Shown here in pieces: positions 55,201-64,000 of a stretch of DNA of 64,000 nt. Under the pieces are notes generated by a model. That model was given only the letters and a program-made list of their open reading frames with translations, searched no databases and was not told the DNA's origin. The position numbers were made by a program, and so were the translations under genes. The stretch is taken from assembly GCA_016648135.1 (NCBI GenBank), contig JADDOH010002552.1, forward strand, positions 21,334 through 85,333. Reading direction: 5' to 3'. The DNA is from Agrypnia vestita (lineage: Eukaryota; Arthropoda; Insecta; Trichoptera; Phryganeidae). Every line of letters starts with the position of its first letter. The stretch's first letter is position 1.

Positions 55201-57634
55201 ATATCTTGATCATTTGTGTGATATGACACCACGTATGTCAAAATGTTTATTATTTTAACTTTCGACAAATTCTCGTATTTTATTTAAGTCACATTATTAC
55301 TTACTGTATAGAATTACAGTGAAACTCTCTTAATACGTTTTTCAAGGGACCAGCAAATAAAAACTTATTAGGCGTAAAACATATAAACAGTGATTTCAAT
55401 ATTTTCATAAATTATTTACACTTTCTAATTTTGTGTTTTACTTAAATTTTCATTTATATAATATTAGGTCCTTACATATGAAATTGGCGTTTTGCCGTAC
55501 TGGAAAATTTGATCTCAAATATCTTCTCTTTGGTTAGGAATTCCAAATCCAAATTTATACAGCTATTTACTCATGTATTTGTGTTTTGAAAATTATAATT
55601 CATTTGTTTTTTACTCAATTGTTTTTTTCTTTGCGTCACTCAGTTTACAAAATGAAAAACTTGAAATATCGCGTTATTTACGAGTACGAGTTCCACCGTG
55701 GCACCAGTGCTGCAGAAACGGCTTGAAGGATTAATGATGTGTATGGCGACGGTGCCGCAAAAGAAAACACAGTGCGTTTTTGGTTCCAATGTTTTCGTTC
55801 TGGAAATTTCGACCTGCAGAACAAGCCCCGTGACGGCCGGAGACCAAAGTTGATAATGAAGAATTGAAGGCTATTGTGGAAGCGGATCCATCGCAAACCA
55901 CATCCGAGTTAGCTGCAGGCTGCGGTGTTAGTGATAAAACTGTTTTAATCCACTTGAAGCAAATTGGTAAGGTGAAAAAGCTTGAAAGGTGGGTACCTCA
56001 CGAATTGAGTGAAGCAAATCAACAAACGCGCGTTGACTGCTGCGTTGCATTACTCAACCGGCACAATAATGAAGGGATTTTAAATCGAATCATTACCTGT
56101 GATGAAAAGTGGATCCTGTACGATAATCGGAAGCGCTCATCGCAATGGCTGAACCCTGCCGAACCAGCCAAACCATGCCCCAAGCGAAAATTGACTCCAA
56201 AAAAGTTACTTGTGAGCGTTTGGTGGACTAGTGCTGGTGTCGTTCACTACAGCTTTCTTAAATCTGGCCAGACGATTACGGCAGATGTCTATTGTCAGCA
56301 ACTGCAAACCATGATGGAAAAGCTAGCTGCTAAACAACCGAGGCTGGTTAATCGCTCTAGGCCACTGCTGCTTCAGATAACGCTAGACCACACACTGCAC
56401 AACAGACGGCTACCAAATTAGAGGAGCTTCAATTGGAATGTCTAAGACATCCACCGTACTCTCCGGACCTTGCCCCAACAGATTACCATTTTTTTCGAAA
56501 TTTGGATAACTTCTTGCAAAGGAAAAAATTCAACTCCGATGGGGCAGTCCAAACCGCCTTCAAAGATTTTATTGATTCCCGTCCGAATGGTTTTTTTAGT
56601 AAAGGGATCGATGAACTACCTCTGAGATGGCAAAAGTGCATAGATAGCAATGGTACATACTTTGATTAAATAAATATATTATAATAAAAAAAATTGACTT
56701 TATGTTCCTCCCATACTAAACGCCAATTTCATATGTAAGGACCTAATATAACAATTTAAGGACATTTTTATTCTTAAAAATTAAGTACGTAAATATATAC
56801 ATTTGTAAAATATTACCTATGTAAATACATAGTACCTGAGGGTCAGAAAACAATAAAAAAAACACCAAAACAGGCGACACCCCGCTCTCGCTCATTCTCG
56901 TTAATACACGTTGGTCTTATAACGAACTAAGGAGCGAGGGATCTGGGAACTTGTTCGCGTAGTTCATCTGCGAAGCATTCTTATGACCTAGTTCATTCGT
57001 GAACTACACAACACTATTGCGGTGACTAATTTTGCGCCGGTTGCTAATCCTTGTGGATATTGACCAATCACAAGGCTTTGACCATCTGTATAACAGTAAA
57101 TACATCCCCAACGGCCGACGCCGCAGGCTGGCCGGTTAAGACGAAAATCCCACCAAAAAGTGAGATAAGTTGAAGTTTAGTCATGCTGCGCACGAGTTTC
57201 GTAGTTTTAAATTATCAAATTTTTATTTTTATTTGCTTATCTTAATGTGTTATCAAATCGCGTGAAAATATTAGGTCTTTGACATGCATGTTGACTTTTT
57301 TGTCTGTCCTTTTTCCGGTGTTTCATGAAAACTGACACTATCTCGAGATTTTAGACAGAACTGTGAAGAATTTTACATATTTTTGTTGCATCCTTGTTTT
57401 ATATTTTAGTCCATTACATATTCAATTTTGTCTCCGGTGTTTCACTATGAATTTCAATTTGTATCAGTTCACAAACCTTGACATCATAAACGGTTGGAAA
57501 GTATAATCTCAGACTCTCGAAGAAATCGCTCTCATCTTGTGGGAGGTTTTGGTCCGTGAGGAGTTTCAGGAGGTAACCAAAGTCATAGCCAGAATGGAAG
57601 CTCAGCCATTTTATATTATCCATCAGGACAATTC
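49109..57634 (-). CDS. CNOT7: CCR4-NOT complex subunit 7/8 (Pop2/CAF1) deadenylase, two internal exons
   Basis: Exons 57634-57477 and 49249-49109 join in frame and give 99 contiguous codons plus a split first codon. They match the middle of the CAF1 ribonuclease domain: [57 protein letters not shown] and [20 protein letters not shown]. The family is a DEDD 3'-5' exonuclease that shortens mRNA poly(A) tails in the cytoplasm as part of CCR4-NOT. The third acidic residue (in HSGYDF) and the last (in AGSDSLLTG) are present. The first two (DTEFPG-type motif) lie in upstream exons not found here, nor was the terminal exon. The 8,227-bp intron is packed with transposons. Confidence 0.93.
49521..49636. 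mobile_element. MITE with AGCCGGCACTTCACT ends
   Basis: The ends AGCCGGCACTTCACTAGGCG and TCGCGAAGTAAGGTGTCGGC are inverted. The centre is a hairpin CCTATTTTAACTCCTAAATTAAAATAGG (given in parts: arms CCTATTTTAA / TTAAAATAGG). 116 bp, non-coding. Confidence 0.7.
50250..51812 (-). mobile_element. TE-like unit with GTTGCCAACTC ends and CGTAGATCTACG palindromes
   Basis: The left end GGTGTTGCCAACTCAGATTT and right end GAGTTGGCGACGCTGG are inverted relatives. The 12-bp palindrome CGTAGATCTACG occurs near each end (50,331-50,342 and 51,773-51,784). Minus-strand coding debris (about 51,356-51,040) reads [20 protein letters not shown], a stop, then a frame-shifted [20 protein letters not shown] and [11 protein letters not shown]. 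This is an acidic/basic N-terminus typical of TE proteins; the family is not recognised. Confidence 0.45.
50403..50825. repeat. Tandem duplication with 240-bp offset
   Basis: TATTAAAATATTTAATATGT, then TTCCTGCG ... GGCTCGC, TAAGCCACTTTTCGTG and GACGTTTGCACTGC occur twice at a 240-bp offset with few differences. Confidence 0.85.
51813..52440. other. AT-rich part of the CNOT7 intron
   Basis: No recognised gene; low-complexity A-rich sequence. Confidence 0.4.
52441..52745 (-). pseudogene. Fragments of a TE-encoded protein
   Basis: Two minus-strand pieces: about 52,745-52,565 with [20 protein letters not shown] then [20 protein letters not shown], and 52,514-52,400 starting [20 protein letters not shown]. 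The style resembles insect transposon proteins, but the family is not identified. Confidence 0.35.
53340..54080. other. Part of the CNOT7 intron
   Basis: 53,620-53,890 is GC-richer and may be an LTR or promoter fragment (TTTGTATAAAAAGGCG at 53,747). No coding sequence is seen. Confidence 0.35.
54084..54165. repeat. Single arm of the hairpin element family
   Basis: GACCTCTCTGGCCAACGTTT and TCGGATCCCATTGCAGGGTC match one arm of the hairpin at 48,057. GTGTATATTTGACCTCTCT is duplicated at its start. Confidence 0.75.
54266..54350. repeat. Tandem duplication, 42-bp unit x2
   Basis: AGAGGAAAGCAGAGAAAAGA ... TTTAAATTGTTTTAAT occurs at 54,266 and 54,308 without visible differences. It lies at the 3' side of the Tc1 transposase fragment. 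Confidence 0.92.
54340..54790 (-). pseudogene. Tc1-family transposase C-terminal half
   Basis: The minus-strand frame contains [16 protein letters not shown], then [18 protein letters not shown] (second catalytic Asp), then [20 protein letters not shown] (the D/N-P-I-E-N-L-W block holding the final Glu of DD34E, here with substitutions). After a stop near 54,461 the tail [16 protein letters not shown] follows. The N-terminal DNA-binding half is missing. Confidence 0.88.
54791..55315. other. Part of the CNOT7 intron
   Basis: No recognised gene or repeat; it may include remnants of the Tc1 element at its left side. Confidence 0.35.
55464..56746 (+). mobile_element. Mariner element, copy 2
   Basis: A 1,283-bp element with TIRs TTAGGTCCTTACATATGAAA / TTTCATATGTAAGGACCTAA and TA duplications at 55462-55463 and 56747-56748. 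It lies in the CNOT7 intron, in opposite orientation to that gene, inside a pogo-like element. Confidence 0.95.
55652..56669 (+). pseudogene. Mariner transposase (copy 2), frame-disrupted
   Basis: The start [20 protein letters not shown] is at 55,652 and the end SNGTYFD with TAA at 56,667-56,669. Blocks seen: [18 protein letters not shown] (first Asp), the HDNARPH position, and [16 protein letters not shown] (third Asp). Defects against copies 1 and 3: an early TGA in place of CGA near 55,724, loss of one G near 55,832, and loss of two bases near 56,376 that removes the H-D-N block from frame. Family length is about 345 aa. Not functional. Confidence 0.93.
56871..57476. other. Part of the CNOT7 intron next to the exon
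   Basis: 56,875-57,150 is GC-richer, with repeated GAAC/GTTC words (GAACTTGTTCGCGTAGTTCA, CTAGTTCATTCGTGAAC), probably from another repeat. No gene. Confidence 0.4.
57477..57634 (-). CDS. CNOT7: CNOT7 internal exon (HSGYDF catalytic block)
   Basis: The acceptor TAAAATTTTGCAG precedes GAATTGTCCTG, and the donor GTTTGTGAAC follows AAG at 57,477. It has 158 nt: two bases completing a codon, then 52 codons ending in a complete Lys (phase 0). The YDVK-YLMK exon junction has no missing or extra codon relative to the family. Confidence 0.93.
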
Positions 57635-59229
57635 CTGCAAAATTTTATAATCATTAATTACATCTTGAATTTATCAATTATTTAGGTTAACTTCTTAATT
57701 TTAGTGAATTTTCAATAATCAATCACACATTGTTCTTGGGTCATTGATTTCAACAGTGGCCTATGTTGCAAACATGAAATGTTGAAAACAAAACCAATTT
57801 TCATACATTATGTCGTCCCTTTAGAGGTAAAACTCACTAAGTGCACTTTTGGGCTAAAATGAGTTATGAATATCAACATTCATATTTTTTCAATCTCTAT
57901 CTCAGGAAAACATCAGAAAGTGAATATTCCTTCTCTACTCAAAGTTATGTAATGGTAAAACTCATTATTTGAAAATTTTCAATAATTCTGTCCATGTAAA
58001 ACTCATCAAATCACTTAGTTACTTTTACCTGGCGGCAAAATTGAAAAATTGTCTTCGTTGTTTCACTAAATGCAATAATTGTAATTCGAGAGATGGCATT
58101 TATGGTGTAAATTCTAGTTTAATATTGTTATATGGAGTGGTTTTTCATGGTTTATAGATAAAAAGAGTTAGATGATGTTATAATTAGTTTATGAACTGTA
58201 TTTTTGTTGATGTTTTTAAAATTTATTCCTCTTAGCGGGATTTTTTTTATATAGTGTTCTTTGCAGTGTGAAAAATAGTTATTATGCTGGATCGTTATTA
58301 TTTGATATATAAAAACAATTATTTTATTTCATTTATATGCGTGTTTGTTATAAAACTCTCGTTAAAATTTTTCTCTCCTGAGGAAGCTAATGTATCATAT
58401 GTTTACTTTATAATGTATTAAAATTTTTATGACGATTAGCATTCTAAGTGATAATTTTCTATTTTCAATACGTTGAATACACTACCATTTGTAGCCAGAA
58501 TTTGGAGGAGATACCTGGAGTAAATTTTTAAAGTAAAAAAGTATTTAATTTAAAAAAAATTTCATCTATATAAAATCACTCATTGGCACAAGGAAAAGGA
58601 ACCAAAAATCAACCATCCATTACATGTTAAAAACCTCCCAAATGTATCTTCAAAAAATGTACTTATGGATGAAGTTAATAATTACGACAGAAACCACCAA
58701 GTAAGGTTGATCATCTTCTTCTTTTATAACTATGAAATGACTGCTCAAAGTTATACCTACATTTTATATAAATTTCAAATTCGAAATAAACCAGCATAAT
58801 ACGTTTTTCGGAACACGGAAAGATAAATTGAGCACCGTTGTGTACATATCAACAAAAATAGTTTATTTATAAAGGTAATGCCAAATATCAAAACAAAGGC
58901 CCCTGTAAATTCAAGTTTTCACTTCAAATTCACTTTTAGCAAGTGCAAATAATATAATCCGGATAATCTCCACAATAGGAGAGCTTCATCACCTATAAAA
59001 ATATTTTGTATTATTTATTTACATTTATATTTCATTATACAAATATTCTTAATCGCCTAGTTGGTCGAAAACCCCAATTCTTAGAATAGAATTGAATTGC
59101 TTAGGATCAGATTACTTTTCAAGAAAAGTTTTACCATGCATTTCCTAGAACATTAGTTACGTACATTAACATTTCTTTTGTCATTATACGGCGGTATACC
59201 TGAAATGATTTCTCTTTTTCCAGCTTTAA
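57635..59229. other. Upstream intron of CNOT7, with an iterated GTAAAACTCAY motif
   Basis: GGTAAAACTCACTAA (57,827), GGTAAAACTCATTA (57,954), TGTAAAACTCATCAA (57,996) and an inverted AAAATGAGTTATGA (57,856) lie within 200 bp, suggesting a further motif-iterating repeat. The remainder is AT-rich with no recognised exon. No upstream CNOT7 exon was found. Confidence 0.4.
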
Positions 59230-59790
59230 ATGGCAGTTGATGAAGATATTTGAAAATGATTTACAAAATTATGTTGATTTTCATGATGCAGAATTTTCAC
59301 TAGATGGGAATTTTTAATTCATAATGTGAGCTGGCCAAACGATTCAACTTACGGAGGAGTTGTAAATGGGCTTTAAATGATCCAGAGTATTGCTTTTTAA
59401 TCTTCACTTTCTACTTTGGTAGCTGGTGCAATACATTGCATTCCACCTATAGTGCGAAAAGTGTTTAGGCCATTCAATGTTCGAATCAGCGTTGTCAAAA
59501 ACATGTTGGAGAAAGGCACCTTCATTTATTTTTGGCGATCCTGTACTTATCAATGCATTATTATAATATGTTGATGCGTCATAACAGGACGTACAGACAC
59601 CCATTGAAGAAAGCATGTTGATTAAATGTCTGGACCCATACAAAAGACGAAGTGCAAGTGTTAATCCAATGAGTAGGGGCGAAAAAAAGGATCTAGGTCT
59701 TACAGCTATTATACAGTAATTAGAGGTGTATAGGTGTAGGGAGGGGAGGGGAGACTTAGCTGCGCACTTATTATTGTTCATGTAATCTAC
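59230..59790 (-). pseudogene. Transposon-encoded protein fragment
   Basis: The minus-strand frame has SSMGVCTSCYDASTYYNNAL, INEGAFLQHVFDNADSNI and, after a 1-nt shift near 59,475, TLNGLNTFRTIGGMQCIAPA. The order (SY-x5-Y-x-x-A, FDNAD-x-N, TL-x-G-x-x-TF-x-x-x-GG) is one I associate with insect transposon-type ORFs of unknown superfamily. A G-rich run (GGGAGGGGAGGGGAG on the plus strand, 59,738-59,752) crosses its N-terminal side. Confidence 0.5.
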
Positions 59791-59799
59791 GTGTGATTC

Positions 59800-60049
59800 T
59801 GAATACTCACCCTCGAATACTAGTTATATGAATACTGCTGAAATGCTTAAAAATTGTTTTGATCTACTTTTATCAAATAATGCATATCTAATGAGTCAAA
59901 ATTACGTTTTTCTAAACATAAAAATTAAAAAAAACAAATAATTCATGGAATTACGAATGAAATATTCAGTCTAGAAAAAATGTCAAGCTTGTTTTATTTG
60001 GCTGAAATTATAAAGATTAAAACTTGACCTCGTTTTAGAGATTTGAATA
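59800..60049. other. AT-rich non-coding stretch
   Basis: No feature recognised. Confidence 0.35.
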
Positions 60050-60590
60050 AGGGATAACCAAAATATGAGCGGTAATTCAAAAACCAGAATTTTTGTTAAT
60101 GAAAATTTTAACTATTTTAACTAATGAATTCTCATGAAAATAATTTAAAATAAAGATGTTGTGGAATAAAAAGGTAAAAAATATAATTTTTTACTTAAAT
60201 AATAACAGAATATGGGCCATAACTAAAAAGCTTGAAATTTATTGTTAATGACAATTTGAAGTACATTAGTGAATTGTCATGAAAATATTATGTTTACAGA
60301 AAAATGTTAAATAAGCTTTTTTAAGGAATAGATGTTAAGGAATAAAAAAGTAAAAAAAATATTTATTTTGCTTAAATAATAAGAGAATATGGGCCATAAC
60401 TAAATTATTTTAGTAAAAATTTCAAGTATTTTAGTGAATTCTCGTGAAAGTATTATGTTTACAGAAAAATGTTAAATAAGCTTTTTTAAAGAATAGATAT
60501 TAAGGAATAAAATGATAAAAAAAATATATGTATATTTTAAATAATGACGGAGATATGAGCAAAAACTAAAAAACTTGGAATTTTATGTTT
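60050..60590. repeat. Satellite-like tandem repeat of about 165-177 bp, 3-4 units
   Basis: AGAATATGGGCCATAACTAA occurs at 60,207 and 60,384. The surrounding GTTTACAGAAAAATGTTAAA, then TAAGCTTTTTTAA, is repeated, and weaker first and last units flank them. It ends at a G-rich run (60,591-60,642; GGGGGGGTGGGG and GGGGGAGGGGCGGGG), which may form a quadruplex. Confidence 0.75.
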
Positions 60591-60961
60591 AAGGGGGGGT
60601 GGGGAAGAGAGCACAAGGGGGAGGGGCGGGGACTTTTGAGGAAATACTCCTCTAATTAGGTTCTAACAACTGGCAAAAATTCAGCTTGTCTCTAATTTGT
60701 TCCGACAAAAAACCTTCATTGCCTGGGCTATGTCATTAGTCAAAATACCCACTGCCTTGACTCAAAAATCTCATGGTATTGAAAATTAACTAAACTAACT
60801 AACTAGCATTCTTCCAAATTATCAATATGTCTATGATTGAAGATGTTTTTAGATACACAAATATGTATATCGATCAGCTGAGAGTTGACCATCAATATTC
60901 TAGAGATCGGGACAGTACAATATTAACAGTATTGTTTCGTTTTTTGTTTAAAAGACAAATA

Positions 60962-61150
60962 CAGTAAAAGCTCGTTAATACAAACAACTATAATTCGAAA
61001 TTCGGTATAATTCGAAAAATTTAATCATATTTTATCCCCCTCAAATTAATTTTCATACAAAATGCTTCCTATAATTCGAAAAAATGGCTAATCCCAAATA
61101 TGAAAAAAAAATTCAGACAAAATTATAAAATTTGAGACGAAGTCATTTGT
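60962..61150. mobile_element. Left end of another pogo-like element
   Basis: CAGTAAAAGCTCGTTAATAC after TA, followed by repeated ATAATTCGAAA words, is typical of Tigger/jerky-type termini. No right end was identified. Confidence 0.55.
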
Positions 61151-61548
61151 GTAAATGTTTAACATTTGAATCCGATCGAGTACGCGCAATTCAATACGAA
61201 CGATGTTCAGTCGTCGATCTGGCATCGCTACGAATCTCTCCGTCAGGCGCGGCACAGCCCGGGGGTGCCGTTGGGTGAGCATGGCGGAGGACAGAATGTG
61301 CCTATGTACACGCCGATCACTGATAAGACATAAGTTCCAATTTGTGAGATGTCAAAGAAATCGGTCCACGGGTTCACAGATTTGCCTTCAGAATAACCTT
61401 ATGTCAGGCACTGCGCCTGGGTCCATGAAGCATAGGGTGGAAGCTGTGTCACTATGGTACCCGCCCGGGTTCAAACTACTTTAATATGTGGGCCTACATG
61501 TTCATTGAATGGCACATAGCAAGGGCTGTGGCTTTTGCTCATAAGCGT
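61151..61548. other. Unidentified non-AT-rich stretch
   Basis: Balanced composition, short frames without recognised domains; possibly retroelement-derived. Confidence 0.3.
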
Positions 61549-62523
<975 letters not shown>

Positions 62524-62992
62524 ATGGATAAAAAATCAAAAAGACATATCGTCTGAGAATAAACAATAAGGAGTGATAGGAAACGGATGAAATCGGGTCC
62601 ACCTAATACATGTGAATTGGAGAGAGAAGAGCCGAGAGCTAGCAGCTCTGCGAGAAAGTTGAGCAATGGCCAATTAGCTTCCGTTACAATAAATCCAAGT
62701 GTCGGGTACAGACTGATAAATTTCATTGCTGTTTTTACAGCAACAAGTGAGCATGTGAAATGTAAACTGTGTGGAAGTAATGTAGAATTTTGCGAAACTG
62801 GAACAACAGACCCACAGTTGAAATTGCCGCTAATATTGCTTCAATCCTTTTTAACAATGGTCATATTGGCCTCCTAAATGTATTGGAGATATCAAACATA
62901 AAAATTGGTGAAACATTCTTCCAATATTGTCAAAACATCGAGCTGAGTACAATAAAAATGCATTTATATAGCAAAATTTTGTTAAATGTATA
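62524..62992 (+). pseudogene. Mutator-like transposon protein, internally deleted
   Basis: It starts MDKKSKRHIV with a stop shortly after. Then VGYRLINFIAVF, EHVKCKLCGSNVEFCETG: a G-Y-x-L-I-(N/D) block followed by C-x2-C-G, as in the N-terminus of insect Mutator-like transposases. It then switches frame to EIAANIASILFNNGHIGLLN and VLEISNIKIGETFFQYC, which looks like a C-terminal helical segment of the same class. The DDE core between them is missing. Confidence 0.5.
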
Positions 62993-63433
62993 ACAAAATT
63001 ATTTTAGTACTGTGTGTAGTAGAAGTAGTAGTGAAGAAATATCAATCCTTTATGTAAATATATAACAAGTCTTTGTTAAGATGAAAATATTATTTCTCAT
63101 GTGGTTGTCATGAAGCAAACGATCAACAGGGTTGAATCTTTATCATCTGCAGAACTTGAGACCAGTTTATGGTTTACCTATTTACGTGTTCTAAAGGACT
63201 TTATAAGACTTTAAACATTATTTTCAAACCATTTCCAGAAATGTTGATAAAGAAGTACCAGCATAAGTGCATATTGAAGATATCAGCAATTCATCAGACA
63301 GCACACGTGATTATATTCCTGACCTGTATGCCTGATAGTATTTGTAACTCAGACACCTATTTTCCATATGGATTATTCATTTATTCAATATTTATATTAT
63401 CTTAATGATTTTTTCATCTCAAGTGATAGTTTA
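62993..63433. other. Non-coding stretch
   Basis: No feature recognised. Confidence 0.4.
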
Positions 63434-63435
63434 TA

Positions 63436-64000
63436 TTAGGTCCTTACATATGAAACTGGCGTTTTACCGTACTGGCAAATTTGATCTCAAATATCTTCTC
63501 TTTGGTTAGGAATTCCAAATCCAAATTTATACATCTATTTACTCATGTATTTGTGTTTGAAAATTATAATTCATTTGTTTTTTCCTCAATTGTTTTTTCT
63601 TTGCGTCACTCAGTTTACAAAATGAAAAACTTGAAATATCGCGTTATTTACGAGTACAAGTTCCACCGTGGCACCAGTGCTGCAGAAACGGCTCGAAGGA
63701 TTAATGATGTGTATGGCGACGGTGCCGCAAAAGAAAACACAGTGCGTTTTTGGTTCCAACGTTTTCGTTCTGGAAATTTCGACCTGCAGAACAAACCCCG
63801 TGGACGGCCGGAGACCAAAGTTGATAATGAAGAATTGAAGGCTATTGTGGAAGCGGATCCATCGCAAACCACATCCGAGTTAGCTGCAGGATGCGGTGTT
63901 AGTGATAAAACTGTTTTAATCCACTTGAAGCAAATTGGTAAGGTGAAAAAGCTTGAAAGGTGGGGTACCTCACGAATTGAGTGAAGCAAATCAACAAACG
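63436..64000 (+). mobile_element. Mariner element, copy 3 (cut by the window end)
   Basis: The left TIR TTAGGTCCTTACATATGAAA follows TA (63434-63435). The 5' UTR and coding start are nearly identical to copy 2. Confidence 0.93.
63622..64000 (+). pseudogene. Mariner transposase (copy 3), N-terminal part
   Basis: ATG at 63,622 opens [20 protein letters not shown] and continues through [36 protein letters not shown] and [20 protein letters not shown], which is the two helix-turn-helix DNA-binding regions. It lacks the early stop and the deletion of copy 2, but an extra G at about 63,965 (TGGGGTACC against TGGGTACC) shifts the frame before WVPHEL and ends translation at 63,984. The catalytic part lies beyond the window. 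Confidence 0.9.

Larger units (their letters stand above)
55317..56870. mobile_element. Pogo-like non-autonomous element, copy 3 (truncated, split by a mariner)
   Basis: The left end CAGTGAAACTCTCTTAATAC and the next 140 bp match copies 1 and 2. The sequence resumes at 56,749 (ACAATTTAAGGACATTTTTA ... GGTCAGAAAACAATAAAAA) and leaves homology near 56,870. The mariner at 55,464-56,746 was inserted at a TA within it. The right half is missing. Confidence 0.85.

Noticed and set aside
59404..61484. Upstream exons of CNOT7 encoding the DTEFPG catalytic motif
   Set aside because: Frames here match transposon proteins or nothing; no segment resembles the conserved N-terminal CAF1 sequence.

Overview
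This is an AT-rich animal nuclear segment, almost certainly from an insect. It has spliced genes with GT-AG introns and mariner, Tc1, pogo, hAT, Harbinger, RTE and copia remnants, with no operons or bacterial signals. The dispersed-repeat 3' end at 43.8 kb (containing 'CAGCCGTTCTCGAGTTTTGC') and the mariner type make Lepidoptera my best guess, but that rests on recall and is only moderately certain.

Two host genes can be supported, both on the minus strand. (1) A complete five-exon gene (CDS 20193 down to 11906; 1,173 nt, 390 aa) encodes a Gfo/Idh/MocA-family NAD(P)-dependent oxidoreductase resembling myo-inositol 2-dehydrogenase. All four introns keep frame and GT-AG ends, and a TATA box lies about 62 bp upstream of the ATG. 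(2) Two internal exons (57634-57477 and 49249-49109) belong to the CCR4-NOT deadenylase subunit CNOT7/Pop2/CAF1. They are separated by an 8.2-kb intron filled with transposons, and the rest of the gene was not found in the window.

Nearly everything else is mobile DNA, much of it nested. 0-11.5 kb: copia integrase remnant, two copies of a repeat family carrying a minisatellite of heat-shock-element-like sequence (one sitting in a broken RTE retrotransposon), MITEs, a large foldback and a mariner. 12-20 kb: the oxidoreductase gene, with MITEs, a foldback, hAT and LINE debris in its introns. 20.6-29.1 kb: elements that each iterate their own short motif, two of them with pogo-like architecture. 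29-35 kb: mariner and LINE fragments, pogo transposase debris and a pogo-like element carrying a MITE. 36-38.2 kb: a nested foldback and a solo LTR. 38.2-43.8 kb: a hAT element containing a Harbinger-type element and a 3-kb element with 4-bp target duplications. 43.9-49 kb: more pogo-like elements, one with a near-perfect hairpin insertion flanked by a 14-bp duplication. 49-57.6 kb: the CNOT7 intron. 57.8-64 kb: TE-protein fragments, satellite-like repeats, a long GACA microsatellite, a Mutator-like remnant and a third mariner cut by the window end.

The strongest leads are the heat-shock-element minisatellite, the hairpin retroposon-like insertion, the set of elements built around iterated element-specific motifs, and the datable nesting at 38-44 kb. 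No complete, intact transposase gene was recognised; the third mariner cannot be fully judged because it runs off the window. All names come from motif recognition by eye.
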